From positions 248,001 through 312,000 of the forward strand of contig NC_134685.1 in NCBI RefSeq assembly GCF_024713945.1: 64,000 nucleotides of DNA, given 5' to 3'. The notes beneath the pieces were generated by a model. That model worked only from the letters and a program-made list of their open reading frames with translations. It did not search any database and had not been told where the DNA came from. The position numbers were made by a program, and so were the translations under genes. Positions within the stretch are counted from its first letter, which is position 1. Each line of letters begins with the position of its first letter. Of the stretch, positions 49,000-60,327 are shown one piece after another. The stretch is from Dermatophagoides farinae (taxonomy: Eukaryota > Arthropoda > Arachnida > Sarcoptiformes > Pyroglyphidae).

Positions 49000-51852
49000 T
49001 TAAGAATTCGAATCTACTACAGCGCCATCTATCGTCTGATTATCATCCAACAATGATGATGTTCGAATATATTTTTCGAGCCAGAAGAAATCATTTCCTT
49101 TGATTGGATTATCACCATTCTCATCGATCAATTGATTTGATTCGAATTTTAGTTTTTGATTGTCAATTTTGAAATCAGTTTTGTTGTCACTATGGTGATG
49201 ATTCGAAGATGATTCATCACTTTTCTGGTCAACAACTTTTTTCTCATTGTCAACCATCGCTGTTGATGGCGATGATGACGATAATTGTAAAGTTTTAAGA
49301 TAATCCGAAAGAAATGATTTTTCCATAATCATAACCGGTGGCAATACATGTGAAGGTATGTTGTAAAAATATTTTTCAATCAATTCAGCAGCCGATTTTT
49401 CCGTATCCAATGATTGTTGTTTATTTGATTTTTCATCATCACCATCATTCTTGTTGGCAGCCATTAATGGTGCTAAACGATTATTTTGTTGATCAAGATT
49501 TCGAATAAATATTTCGGTTCGTAAATCACGATGTGAACCAACCATTATGGTTTGTGAATAATCATCCAGAATATTTTCACCACTATTATTTCGAGCCATT
49601 GGTATTGCTTGAAATAATTCATTCTGATCTGTGATGCAAAGATAATTTCGATTGAATATATCATCACCCTTGCCATCATCATCATCATTATTAATAACCA
49701 TTTCCGAAGGCCAAAATACTGATGATACAATTGTTCCACGAAAATTTTTCATTGTCGATAAATCAACAAAAGCAATGACTCGCTGTTGTCGTAGACATAA
49801 AAATCGAATACTATCCAAAGCTATTAAAGCTAGAATATTCTCTCCACGTTCAGCTACAATTGAATCGATGGGTAAAACATTTTTCTGTTGCTGATCAATA
49901 CGATATTCAAAAATTGTTTGAAATTTTCTTACAACATTACGAACAATCAATCCTTGACGATGACCTTCGATGAGGTAATGTGCAAAATTTTTTTGTCCAA
50001 AACCAACGTAAATAATATGATGATTATTATCAATAGACTTTTGTTGTTGATCATCACTATTATTGATTATATTAAAAATATCCATACGTGGTATATATCG
50101 TATACTCGAATGACCATTCAATTCCCACATTGTCACTAGATTCGAACCAAATAAAACAGTCAATAATGATGCATCCGGTGCAAATGATGCCATTCGTGGT
50201 ATAGAATGATTATTTAATGATCCATTTCGAGAACAATTCCACCATTGTTGTTTACCATCAGTACTACTGGTTTTTAAATCCCATATTTTAAATGTTTTAT
50301 CCATACTTGTTGTAACCAAATGTAATGGCGAAAATGATTGTTGTTGTTGTTTTGGTGGTGGCAGTGAAAATTGCATAAAATTAATATCATCTTCATGTGG
50401 TAAATGTACGGTTGTATTCAATGCAAAACCGTTATTTGCTTTTTGAAGTAGCCAGAATTTCAAACGAATTTCTGGTGATGTTTCACCATCATTACGATAT
50501 TCTGCGGTTGCCATCCAATAACCATCATCAGTTATAGCTATTCTTGTCACTTGAATTGGTATAAAATTATCTTTATCAATATCTTCCAGATTTTTTATTG
50601 AACGATCACGTGATTTACCAATTTTTGGTGCAACAATAACATTCTGTTCAGTAATATCAAACTGAAATAATTGTCTTTGACTGATTGGTGAATAAAATTG
50701 TAAATGGCCAATACGTCCATTCATTGTAATTGCACCAAGACGACGATTGAAGTGTAAGCCAGCCGACCGATTTCCAGCAAATGCCAAGCCTTCAATTACC
50801 GTACGTATTCCATTCATTTGTGTATCAATAACATGTATTGATTGATCAGCATGACTTGTAATGACGAATTTATTTTTCGTATCTGTAGTGACAAAATGTA
50901 TTTTATCACCCAAACGTGGAACGAATGTTTTTTGTCCATAATTTTTACCCACAAGATTCCATTTAACCAAAACCATTTCATTACCAACTGAATAAAGACT
51001 TGTACCATTCGGTGAGAATGCCATATCCATTACCGATTGACTATGCCAATGTAAAACAGATTTTGGTGGCTTTTTAGCGAAAATATTATTCCAAATATGA
51101 ATCTGCCCATTCGTATCTCCGGTTGCTAACAATGGTTCAAATGGATGAAATGCAATTGATGTGAAAAATTTACTTTCACTTTCTAGATGAATTTGCCGTT
51201 GACTTGTTAGTGATATAGGTATTTCATAGACAAACAATTGATTTCGATGAATAATGGCACATTGATGACCACCAGGGCCAAATGCAATATTTTTTGATTT
51301 AATTTTTGAAAAACTCAATGAACGATCAATAAGCATTAGATTATCAGGATCATTTTGATGATAATATTGCAGCGTATATCGCATTTGATTTGCTTTTTTT
51401 CGTTGTTTTGTTGCAAAATAACAAATATTATCAATACGTTTATAATATGTTAATGTGGATCGTCGATTCTTATCAATCGGTATTCGGTATTCACTGATAC
51501 GAAAATTTTCATCATAATTCCATTGAACGATTTGACCATTTTCGAATGCAAGCCAACATTCATTTGGATTATCATTACGTTGTATTGTTACGATTGGTGC
51601 GTCAATACCAAAATGATATTCATTAATAAAATTGCCATTATTAACAAGATATTTTCGTATTTTTCTTCCCGAAATAATCAATATTGATTCTTGATCATCA
51701 GTGATGAATGGACGATCTTGTAATACATCGAAACCACCAATTTTACGAAATGACAATTGTTGTCCATCAATTGTTGTTGAATCATTGTCATCAATGGTTT
51801 TAGCCATTTTCGTTGAATTTTCTTCAGTTAAAATCATCACTTTATAAAACAT
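49000..51852 (-). CDS. WDR75: WD-repeat protein 75 (UTP17-like), intronless
   Basis: Nucleolar component of the t-UTP/UTP-A part of the small-subunit processome, needed for pre-18S rRNA transcription and processing. It is one uninterrupted 950-codon frame. WD-repeat blades are visible: FHPFEPLLATGDTNGQIHIW, VMDMAFSPNGTSLYSVG with VLVKWN, FVITSHADQSIHVID, HLVTTSMDKTFKIWD, and ASFAPDASLLTVLFGSNLV with TMWEL. The HWHSQSVMDMAFS and FVPRLGDKI segments match WDR75 specifically. The C-terminal third is polar and acidic. Two starts are possible. The first ATG at 51852 has T at -3. The Met 15 codons later (MAKTIDDND) has A at -3 and G at +4 and is the better initiation site. It is the only intronless gene in a window where every other gene is split. 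A CACGTG box lies 21 nt upstream of the first ATG. Confidence 0.88.
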   Translation of the reverse strand: MFYKVMILTEENSTKMAKTIDDNDSTTIDGQQLSFRKIGGFDVLQDRPFITDDQESILIISGRKIRKYLVNNGNFINEYHFGIDAPIVTIQRNDNPNECWLAFENGQIVQWNYDENFRISEYRIPIDKNRRSTLTYYKRIDNICYFATKQRKKANQMRYTLQYYHQNDPDNLMLIDRSLSFSKIKSKNIAFGPGGHQCAIIHRNQLFVYEIPISLTSQRQIHLESESKFFTSIAFHPFEPLLATGDTNGQIHIWNNIFAKKPPKSVLHWHSQSVMDMAFSPNGTSLYSVGNEMVLVKWNLVGKNYGQKTFVPRLGDKIHFVTTDTKNKFVITSHADQSIHVIDTQMNGIRTVIEGLAFAGNRSAGLHFNRRLGAITMNGRIGHLQFYSPISQRQLFQFDITEQNVIVAPKIGKSRDRSIKNLEDIDKDNFIPIQVTRIAITDDGYWMATAEYRNDGETSPEIRLKFWLLQKANNGFALNTTVHLPHEDDINFMQFSLPPPKQQQQSFSPLHLVTTSMDKTFKIWDLKTSSTDGKQQWWNCSRNGSLNNHSIPRMASFAPDASLLTVLFGSNLVTMWELNGHSSIRYIPRMDIFNIINNSDDQQQKSIDNNHHIIYVGFGQKNFAHYLIEGHRQGLIVRNVVRKFQTIFEYRIDQQQKNVLPIDSIVAERGENILALIALDSIRFLCLRQQRVIAFVDLSTMKNFRGTIVSSVFWPSEMVINNDDDDGKGDDIFNRNYLCITDQNELFQAIPMARNNSGENILDDYSQTIMVGSHRDLRTEIFIRNLDQQNNRLAPLMAANKNDGDDEKSNKQQSLDTEKSAAELIEKYFYNIPSHVLPPVMIMEKSFLSDYLKTLQLSSSSPSTAMVDNEKKVVDQKSDESSSNHHHSDNKTDFKIDNQKLKFESNQLIDENGDNPIKGNDFFWLEKYIRTSSLLDDNQTIDGAVVDSNS

Positions 51853-51872
51853 TTAAAGCCGAAAACAAAAAA

Positions 51873-51878
51873 CACGTG
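51873..51878. promoter_or_regulatory. CACGTG E-box just upstream of WDR75
   Basis: Canonical Myc/Max-type E-box about 20 nt before the first ATG of a ribosome-biogenesis gene. In flies and vertebrates Myc activates this class of genes through CACGTG sites near the transcription start. Use in this organism is inferred. Confidence 0.45.
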
Positions 51879-54682
51879 CATCGATCGTGAGGATTCTTGC
51901 GGCCACCGTTCATAGATGACAGTACATCGAAAAAAAAATTCAAATTTTTTTTTATATGTTTGAAATGGCGAAAATTCTCTTCTCGATCCATGTGTTTATC
52001 AAGCATTTCCATTCGAGTTTATCGCCAACAATTATCTTGAATGATTCTAATCAACCAAAATTCTTAATGACCAATTATTGCTGTTATCCATCTATCGATG
52101 ATGATGATGATGTTGGTGTTAAATGATCCTATTGTTGGAAAAGACATTAACTTTTTTTTACTATTTTTATTTCCCAACCTTTATATTTGAAGAACAGAAT
52201 TGACTGCGCAATTAAATAAATTGTCTTTTGTCGTCGCAGTGATCATCTTATAATTTACGACGATATTGGGAATCTTGTTTTTTGGCCATTTTAGATTCAA
52301 ATATTCTGCGCATCTCAGATTGTCATCTATTTGAATGTACATGTTGTTTCATTTATGTTGGATCAATTTTATTGATTCCAATTTTCGAACCAAACCAAAC
52401 CAAACCAAAAAAAACTGACAATAATCTTGATATATATCGATCACAATCAACAACAAATGAGAAAATGTCAATGTTATGGTATATCGATCGGTAAAGTTTC
52501 ATGAAGCCTGAAAACAAATAACTTTGTTCATTAAACAGAAAAAAACTAAGAATAGCTTATTTTTTTTACCTGCTTCGGATGTCACAACAACCAACCAACC
52601 AAACATAATATCGAACAATTCTTCCCTGGTAGGATATCCGTGATTGATCGATCAATAGTTTACAAAGAATGTCTTGCTGTGTTGTCGTTCGTTCGAATGT
52701 GATCCAGTTTTTCAAGAATAAATTTTCATTTTACCGGTCGAATTTTTCCCATGAATCCCATTTTATCGATTGGTATACGCAAAACTGAAAAACTAGAAAA
52801 AAAATTCATTTCATTAGAAATTATCATTAAAAAAGTGAAAAAGTTTTAAATCAGAAATAAAAACTTTGCTGTTTTGGATCAGGGGAGATGGCAAAACACT
52901 TGAAAAAATATAGGATCGAGATTTCCAAATCTCTCATCGCACAGGTATCATCAACAATAATAATTATGAATAATTCAACGGGAAAGAAAGTTTAAATAAA
53001 AAAATTCAAAAAAACCTTTTTCGGGATTTTTCCAGGGAAAAAAATTCTTTTATAATGATCTTTAATCCTGCATTCGAATTTGTGATGATGACAATTTTCA
53101 GCAAAAACTTTTTCGTTGCACTATCACAATCTGGTCAGAGCTAAGAAGATTAGCCAATCGGATTTTTTGCATCGTTTGTTTCATTGAGAATGGTCGATCC
53201 ATTTTTATTGGAATGGCCAATTGAATCGGAAAAATCAAAAGAGAGATATCATTATTTAAAAGTTTAAATGTGTGCTAAATGTATGTTCCAGTTTGACCAT
53301 AGCAACTACAACACAATAACAATTCTGGAACATTCTTGTGAACTTTTTTGTAGAAAAAAAAATTTGATGAGACAAACAACGATAATGATGATGCTTTTTT
53401 TGCTGAGATTTTTCTTTTGTTATCTTCTTTCTCTCATTATCGATATCAAAATGGTCGATGAGTTTTCATTATTTGCGATTTCTTTGGTGGGTGGTTCAAA
53501 TTGAAAATTTTTTTAATGATTTTTGTCTACAGTTCACTTTGTGGAAACCACTTGAAATGTCAAACAAAAAAAAAATTCTTTTTTTTCACAATTCTTTTTC
53601 TCGTAGAAAAAAATTTGAGATGTATGTCGATGATTCATTTTCGTTCATTCATTCGAAACAAAAAAAAACAGCCAAACTTTTTTTTCCACAATTTCATGTC
53701 AATTCCATTGTCAAATGATGATGTTGGGTTCGAATGAGAAAAATTTTCATTCCACAATATTTTTTTCTGGACAACGAAGAAATGAAAATAATAAAGTTCG
53801 TGACTTGATCGAATTTTGGAAAACAAATAAAAAAAATATTTTTTTTTTCTTACCAAATCGAACATGAATGATGATGATGATGGTAGTGGTTCCAGGATTA
53901 ACTATGGGCCAGTTTAATTACGGGTTATTTTTTTTCTTTGTATCCCATTTTCAGTAGCTTAACATGTTAATACTTTTTTCCGGTCCATGTTTCACATAAA
54001 AGCTTTTTTTTCGTTGTTGTCCAAGCATTTCATTTTTTGTTTGTTTGTTTGTTTGTCGAGATTTTTTTTTGAAGTACAAAAAAAAACAAGAATTCGTCTT
54101 GATGTCGATGATGATGATGATTACAGTTGAAGTTGAGTTGTATGTATAGAATACAAAATTTTTCTTTCTTCTTTTTTTGAGAAATGAAATGAAAGTTTTT
54201 TTTTGCTGTTTGAATTATCATCATTAGACATCATTTTCAATTATTATTATATAATCGAGAGAAAATGAAACCACAAATTCCTAGATTCTGGTTGTATAGA
54301 AAAAAAAGTAAACGTGAAAAAAACCATGCTACATACAAATGTTTTTACAAACTTTTTCAACTTCTTTGTTGTTGTCGTTGTTGTTGTTGTTGACCATTCT
54401 GTCCTCTGGTGAAATAAATGCTTAATCAATCAATCAATTGTGATCATCAGAAACTTAATTCTTACTCACCCATTGTTCATTCATTAATTTTTCATATGTC
54501 TAGTAATGTTTTCGTTTTTTTTTCTTCTTTGTTGGTTGTTTTCCAGCAAAAAAAAGTTCCATAATAAATGTCTATGAGGCTAATCTAAATTGGATAATTT
54601 TTTGTGGAAAATTATTCAAATTAATATTGATATATGTAGCCTGTATTGCAGAAGAAAAAAAAATTCACCACATTCTTTTTAC

Positions 54683-54771
54683 CTATTAATACGACAACCT
54701 AAATCAGTAATCATGTCATGAGAAAATATATTGGATCTTAATGTATTTGGCGTGTGTGTTGCGTTTCCAAA
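54683..54771 (-). other. Possible small coding exon (uncertain)
   Basis: An 89-nt segment between acceptor TTTTTCTTCTAG and donor GTAAAAAG on the - strand, open in one frame only (FGNATHTPNTLRSNIFSHDM followed by ITDLGCRIN). It starts in phase 0, which fits the phase-0 donor at 55146. No family was recognised, and an open stretch this short can arise by chance. Confidence 0.22.
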
Positions 54772-55146
54772 CTAGAAGAAAAAAAATGAGATTAATTCTC
54801 GAATGGAAATGGGCTATATATGTGTTTTTACCATGTTTTCACCATAAGAAGAAAAAAATCCATTCATTTAATCAACGTTCCTTTCATAGATCGAGAGAAA
54901 GAGAGAGGGAGTAATAATTTCTGGAGAAAAACATCATCACCATCATTATCAATGACACTTACCATTTCATTAATTTTTTATCGTTTTTTATATTGATGGT
55001 CAATAAATGAAGGAAAAACATCGTGTGATTCCATTTCAAATTCGAATGATTTAGTTTTTTGTTTCTATTTGGATTGGAAAATTCAAACAAAAAAGTTTCA
55101 AGTTTTTTTTTCTTTTTATCAAAAATAAGATCAAGGACCTTCTTAC

Positions 55147-55245
55147 CTTAGGATTGGTGACATCATCATCATGTGAATGTTGACCAATTTGTTCATTCAT
55201 TTGATTGAATTTCATTTTCGTTTTGCTTTTTTTTCTGGCCATCAT
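55147..55245 (-). other. Possible first coding exon (uncertain)
   Basis: Two adjacent ATGs at 55245 and 55242 open a 33-codon frame (MMARKKSKTKMKFNQ, later HDDDVTNPK) that ends exactly at a strong donor, AAG|GTAAGAAG. The frame is also open for about 25 codons upstream of the ATGs. No homologue was recognised. Confidence 0.25.
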
Positions 55246-57757
55246 AATTTGGCTCCATGCACCAATGCCCTTTTGAATCGGCAATGACCAGTCAACCGTT
55301 TGATGATGGTGTTTGGTCAAAGAAAGCGAAAATCAAGTCCAAAAGCGAGCATTTGATTTGAGATTGGTATGAAGAAAAAATAACGACAAGAACAACAACA
55401 AAAAGAGTTGATCCTTAATCAGAATGAATAAATAAAGAAAAAAGTCCCTAAAAGGTTTGATGGTCATTGGTGCGTTTAGTAATTGGCGGTAATGATGATG
55501 ATGATCATCATCTTCTTGAAATGGTTCATGGACACATTTTTTTTTTGGTAAATGTTAAAAATAATTCATTCATTGATTCACGAATGAAAAAGTGTGGAAA
55601 ATCAAATGTTTTTTCGACATACAATAAAAAAAACCGTTCGTCGTCGCCGCTTTTGTTGCTTTTTATCAACGATCATTTTGTCAAACAAATTGCTGTTGTT
55701 GTTTGATGGACAAATTGATAGTGCATTGTTGTTGGTGGTCGTAGTGTCGTCACTGTGAATCAACAAACCAGAATCGGTAATAGGTTTTGGTTTTTTTGTT
55801 GTTGTTGTTGTTTTTTGGTTGACAAATTGATTGTTAATTGATTGATGATTTTGAGGAGAAAAAAGTACAAAAAAAACAGTTTGCTAGATCGATGAATTCG
55901 GTGATGAAGATGATGATCGGATCACATTCGTTCATTGTTTCTTGTTGTTTTCCAAATCAAATTGTTTTCAATTCATCATTATTATAAAATATCAATTTGC
56001 AATTTTGATTTGGAAAAAACAAAACGAAAAGAAATCTGAATCGAACAAAACAAAACATTATAATGGATTGCAAAACAAAAACGAATTTACCGGGGGCAGT
56101 TTTGTGTGTGTGTTATCCAAGTTTGGTTGGTTGAAGACAATCTCTCGAATGTTCCAAATTCATTAGACCAAAAAGAAAAATGTTTCTGAAATGAGAAAAA
56201 AAATGAATTCATTTTCAGGGATTCCCTAGAGGAAATTATTATTATTACAAAAAAACCAAAAAGAATCAAACTCTGAATCAGGAATTCGATAATGTCATCC
56301 ATGAAAAGCAGCGGCGATCATTTTCGATGAATCAATCATTTGACCATTTTGTAATTTCGTATTGATTCGATTTAATAATTTTGGAGTCAAAACACAGAAC
56401 AGAAAAAAAAATTAATGATCATCATCAATTGAATCTAAAAATGAAAATTCGATCTATTTCGATCCAAAATGGTTCATGTAGTTGTCGTGTATGTCGACTA
56501 TTATCACTCATCCACATCAAATGATTCGAATGTAAAATGTTTTTCCCTCCATTTTTTTGTTCTGGCTGCCACAACCAGTAAATTCTTGTGACAAAAACAT
56601 AATAAATCATTATAATAGAATATTCTTTGAAATTCCATAAAATAATAAAAATTCCTATCTCAAATCAGTCTGGGTGAATTAACTCTACAATCAATTTTCA
56701 ATAAACTACCACTCTCAATAACAACAACAACAAATCATCATTATTTCCTATTATCAATGGGTATGTGTAATATGTATCTCTTTCTCTCTCTCTCTCTTTC
56801 AATATCAAAAATCAAACAATAATAACTCTTTTGTTGAAAAGAAAACAAAATTTTTTTTCCTATTTTTCCCATTGATAATGATGATGATGATGATGAAGAA
56901 CAGATTTTTATTATTGATTGATGAATGAATATAAAAATTTTGCAACATTATCCAATAATATCCAATGTTATGGTATGGTATGGCTCCCCATCATCATCTT
57001 GAATCCATCATTTATTTGGTTCAATTTCAATTTTAATGTTTCTTCATTCATTCATCATTATATACAGTATGTATACATCCAATGTTTGTGTGTTTGTGTC
57101 ATTCGTTATTTTCTCTTGATTTTTTTCTTGTATTACACACAGATATAGAGAAGTCTGGCTATATATTTTCTTTTCAAAAAAAAAAAAAAAATTACGATCG
57201 AATATTTTTCGAAAAAGAAGAAGAAACCCGTATCGTATCCATATCAAGCAAGCAACTCTCTCTCACGCTATTTCTATCTATCTCTCTCTTGTTTTCAAAA
57301 CCCGAAAAACGCAAATGCATATTTGGCACATGTGCATTATCCGTTTAAAGAAAGAAAGAAAGACAAAAAAGACGACGAAAAATTTTCTTCATCAAATGTG
57401 AACACACAACATATTCACATTGGTATATGGCACTGGCACACACACACATTCTCAGCGTGGTATGTATGTGTTTGTATGGCGCCCAATGCACATATAAGAT
57501 AACATTTTCTTTTTTTTTTTTTTTGGATAAAAAGATAGATAACTGAAGCCAACTACTACTGTGTTGTTTGTGAATTTTGTTTTTTTTTTTGGTTCATTTT
57601 TTATTTGGATGGCGGGCTTCGATAAACGACAATCGTCGTTGTTATCATCAAAAAGTGTGTCTGTGAACATTTTGTAAATTCAATTTCTTCGTTTTGTTTT
57701 TTTTTGTTTTTGTTTTGTTTCATATCATGATGAAACAATGATGGAACAAGGTGAGAA

Positions 57758-57765
57758 TATAAATA
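57758..57765 (+). promoter_or_regulatory. TATAAATA box candidate
   Basis: A consensus TATAAATA in locally less repetitive DNA, with a somewhat GC-richer stretch 20-50 nt downstream (around 57776-57815). No coding exon was found close by, so this may be chance in AT-rich DNA. Confidence 0.2.
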
Positions 57766-59755
57766 GTTGATGATCCGAACCGCCGTTCATCACACTCTAC
57801 CATGTGGTCACAGTGTTTTTTCATTATTTTTGTGATGTGAAAATTGTTTTTTTGGTTTCGGCGCCAAAAATTTTTCGCCAATTCATTCAACCGATTCTAA
57901 CAAAACAAAAAAAAATTCATCCATAACATCTGATGATGATGTCAAATCATTCGGCCATGACCATTAGTTTCTAGTTCAATTATGATGATGATGGTCAAGA
58001 ATTAATTATTGTTTCATTTTATTTGATGTGTTGATGAAATTCATCATTTATTTATTCGACGTTATCATATGCCAAATATGACATACATGAAATTTTTTTT
58101 TCTCAAATAATTTATCGAGATTGTTTCGTGTATCAACAACAACAACAACAACTCTGTTCTTGTTTATGTGAAAATTTTATTCTGTGATAGTTGTCATTGT
58201 GTTTGTTTATCAAATATCATCATCATCATCACCATTTTATATTTATAATCAATGGTAACTATATCGATAAATAGATGAAAATTTTATAAATTTTCTTTTT
58301 TGCATGCAAATTTTAATTATTTTCCGGCTACTAATTAATTACATACAATAATAACGGCAACAAAAACCGATTGATCAAAATAAAAAAATATTGATAATCG
58401 ACTTATCTAATGAATGATGATGACAATATTGTTTTTTCAAAAAAAAAAAAATTTTATTTTCGGTTTCGGTCGATTAGATTCGAATACACAAAGATAGACA
58501 GGTATGAAATATGATAATGACAAACAAACACACACACAGAGTTTTTTGTTTGTGTGGAAATAGTTTTTTTTTTTGATAATACCAATTGATTCATTCATCA
58601 CATCCGATATATGTGATTGGATTTTTAAGATTTTCAGACTGTTGTTGTTTTTTTTCTGAACGACAACAACAAATCCAGAAAAGTATTGTACGTATACGTG
58701 TGTGTGTTTGTGTGTGTGTGTCTGGCAATTGTGTAAAAATCATCATCATCATATTTTTCTTTCTTTTTTCTTCCGTAAGCGAAAAAAAACATTTCCGCAT
58801 AAACATACTTTTTTTCTTCTGTTTCTTCGGGTAATATATGATGAGATTTTTCGTTTGTTTCATTGATCATCTTTGTGAATTTTTTTTTTGTTTTGTTTTG
58901 TTTTTGTTTCGTTTTTTTTTCTCTGAATAATATCGAATCGAATCAATCAATCAATCAATCAAAAAAAGACTGTTTTTCTCGCTGTTTTTCGTTGTTGACT
59001 GATTGATTCGATTCACGTCAAATGGTTGGTTAATGTTGTTGTTGTTGTTGATGATAGACGAAAATGATTTTTCAGAAATATTTTCTCTTTCGTTCCAAAT
59101 TCAATGTTTTTTTTTTATTTGATATTTTAACTTTCGCTTGAATCGCGTATACTACTACTGCTACCCTGATGAAGATGATGATAATTATTATTATTATCGG
59201 CATCCGATTTAAATCTTGATTTTGATGATTTTCTGGTTCAATCCAGTTGATTGATGATTTTTTATGGTTTTTTTAGCATCAGTCATCATCATAACATATT
59301 TTTCTAAATTTTTGGTTTTCAGGTTTTTTTTCATTCATTCATTTTGATTGTTGTGATTAACACACACACATAAACACAAGGGTTGATATTGGGTTTTTCA
59401 TTCATTTTGTTTTTTTTTTTTTTTTGGAAATCTATGTGTTATGCATGTACTGGGTGTACCAGTTTTATTTCTACACATATATCGATAAAATGTAGGTCGG
59501 TGGCCCATTAAAGAAGTATTGATTTTCAATTTTTTTTTTTTTTTTTTTTTTGGTATTTATGTTTTTCCAGATAATTTTCTTTGATTGATTTTGGAATCGA
59601 TTTTTTCTGTTGTCATTTTCTCTCGTTTTGATTATTTATCATCATCATCATCATCATCGATGAAGCGAATCGTCTCGTTTGATCGATATATATCGTTCTT
59701 CAACCAATAAACCAATAAGCCAATTTTTTTTCTTTTTGAGATGTAGGATTATTAT

Positions 59756-59789
<34 letters not shown>

Positions 59790-60169
59790 GGTACAGGGGT
59801 GGAGAACATAATATTATTAGGTCATCATCAGACATTTATGGGGTTATGATCTAGTAGTAGTATGTGGAATAGTGTGTTAATCAACAAAAAATGATTTTTT
59901 TCCAACCGGAAAACAACAAGACACTTTCACTTGATTAAACAAATTTTTTTTTGACTGATTTTGTGTTTGTTTTTGGTTTTTTTTTTGGACAACAAAAACA
60001 AGCTTTTTTTTATTATTTGGTCCAGTTTTTTTTCGTCGTTGTTGTAGGATGCTTTTTTTTACTGCTGCTGCTGCTGGTGGTGGTGGTGGTGGTGATGGTG
60101 TTCATTGTGTTTTTTGTGTGTGTTTTTTGTGTGTTCCAGTTTTTATTTCACAGTTTCCGTTTTTTTTTG

Positions 60170-60215
60170 TGGTAAAAGTGTTAATTATGATTGGCTATCA
60201 TAAACACTTTTACCA
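60170..60215. repeat. Near-perfect hairpin, 13 + 6 bp stem
   Basis: Arms 60170-60191 and 60197-60215 pair as 13 bp (TGGTAAAAGTGTT with AACACTTTTACCA) plus 6 bp next to the loop, with a 3-nt bulge and a 5-nt loop (TGGCT). It is not built from a microsatellite. Confidence 0.85.
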
Positions 60216-60294
60216 TGTATGTGTGTGTATATGTATTAGATATAAAAAGTCCAATTTTTTTCAATGAAATTTTCATTTTTTTTTCATCACAGTA

Positions 60295-60327
60295 AAAGTG
60301 TTAAATTCATTTCATGTTTAACACTTT
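60295..60327. repeat. Inverted repeat AAAGTGTTAAA / TTTAACACTTT
   Basis: Perfect 11-bp arms (60295-60305 and 60317-60327) with an 11-nt spacer. They share the AAAAGTGTT core with the hairpin 80 bp upstream. A further copy of the core, TTTAACACTTTTATTAC, lies at about 60712-60728. Confidence 0.85.

Larger units (their letters stand above)
51853..57700. other. No confident gene; weak exon-like pieces on the - strand
   Basis: AT-rich, with GAT, GTT and CT/GA repeats. The left edge must hold the WDR75 promoter. A few short open segments on the - strand sit between plausible splice signals (52570-52640, 53860-53904, 54683-54771, 55147-55245, 56425-56580). They could belong to a gene that extends past the right edge, but none matches a family I recognise. 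Confidence 0.45.

Noticed and set aside
52570-52640. - strand open segment reading REELFDIMFGWLVVVTSEA before a GTAAAA donor
   Set aside because: The upstream frame is closed after a few codons, the acceptor is weak, and a second frame is equally open. Low confidence.
53860-53904. - strand segment with acceptor GGCCCATAG and donor GTAAGAAA (LILEPLPSSSSFMFDL)
   Set aside because: It contains a GAT/TCA microsatellite, and its phase gives an immediate stop after the candidate exon at 54683-54771.
54470-54505. - strand 30-nt micro-exon reading TYEKLMNEQW before a strong GTGAGTAAG donor
   Set aside because: The acceptor lacks a pyrimidine tract (it follows an A-rich stretch) and the phase does not match the candidate upstream exon.
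57552-57670. - strand open segment reading DTLFDDNNDDCRLSKPAIQIK
   Set aside because: Partly non-repetitive, but it runs into poly-Lys from A-runs, shows no clear donor, and no family is recognised.
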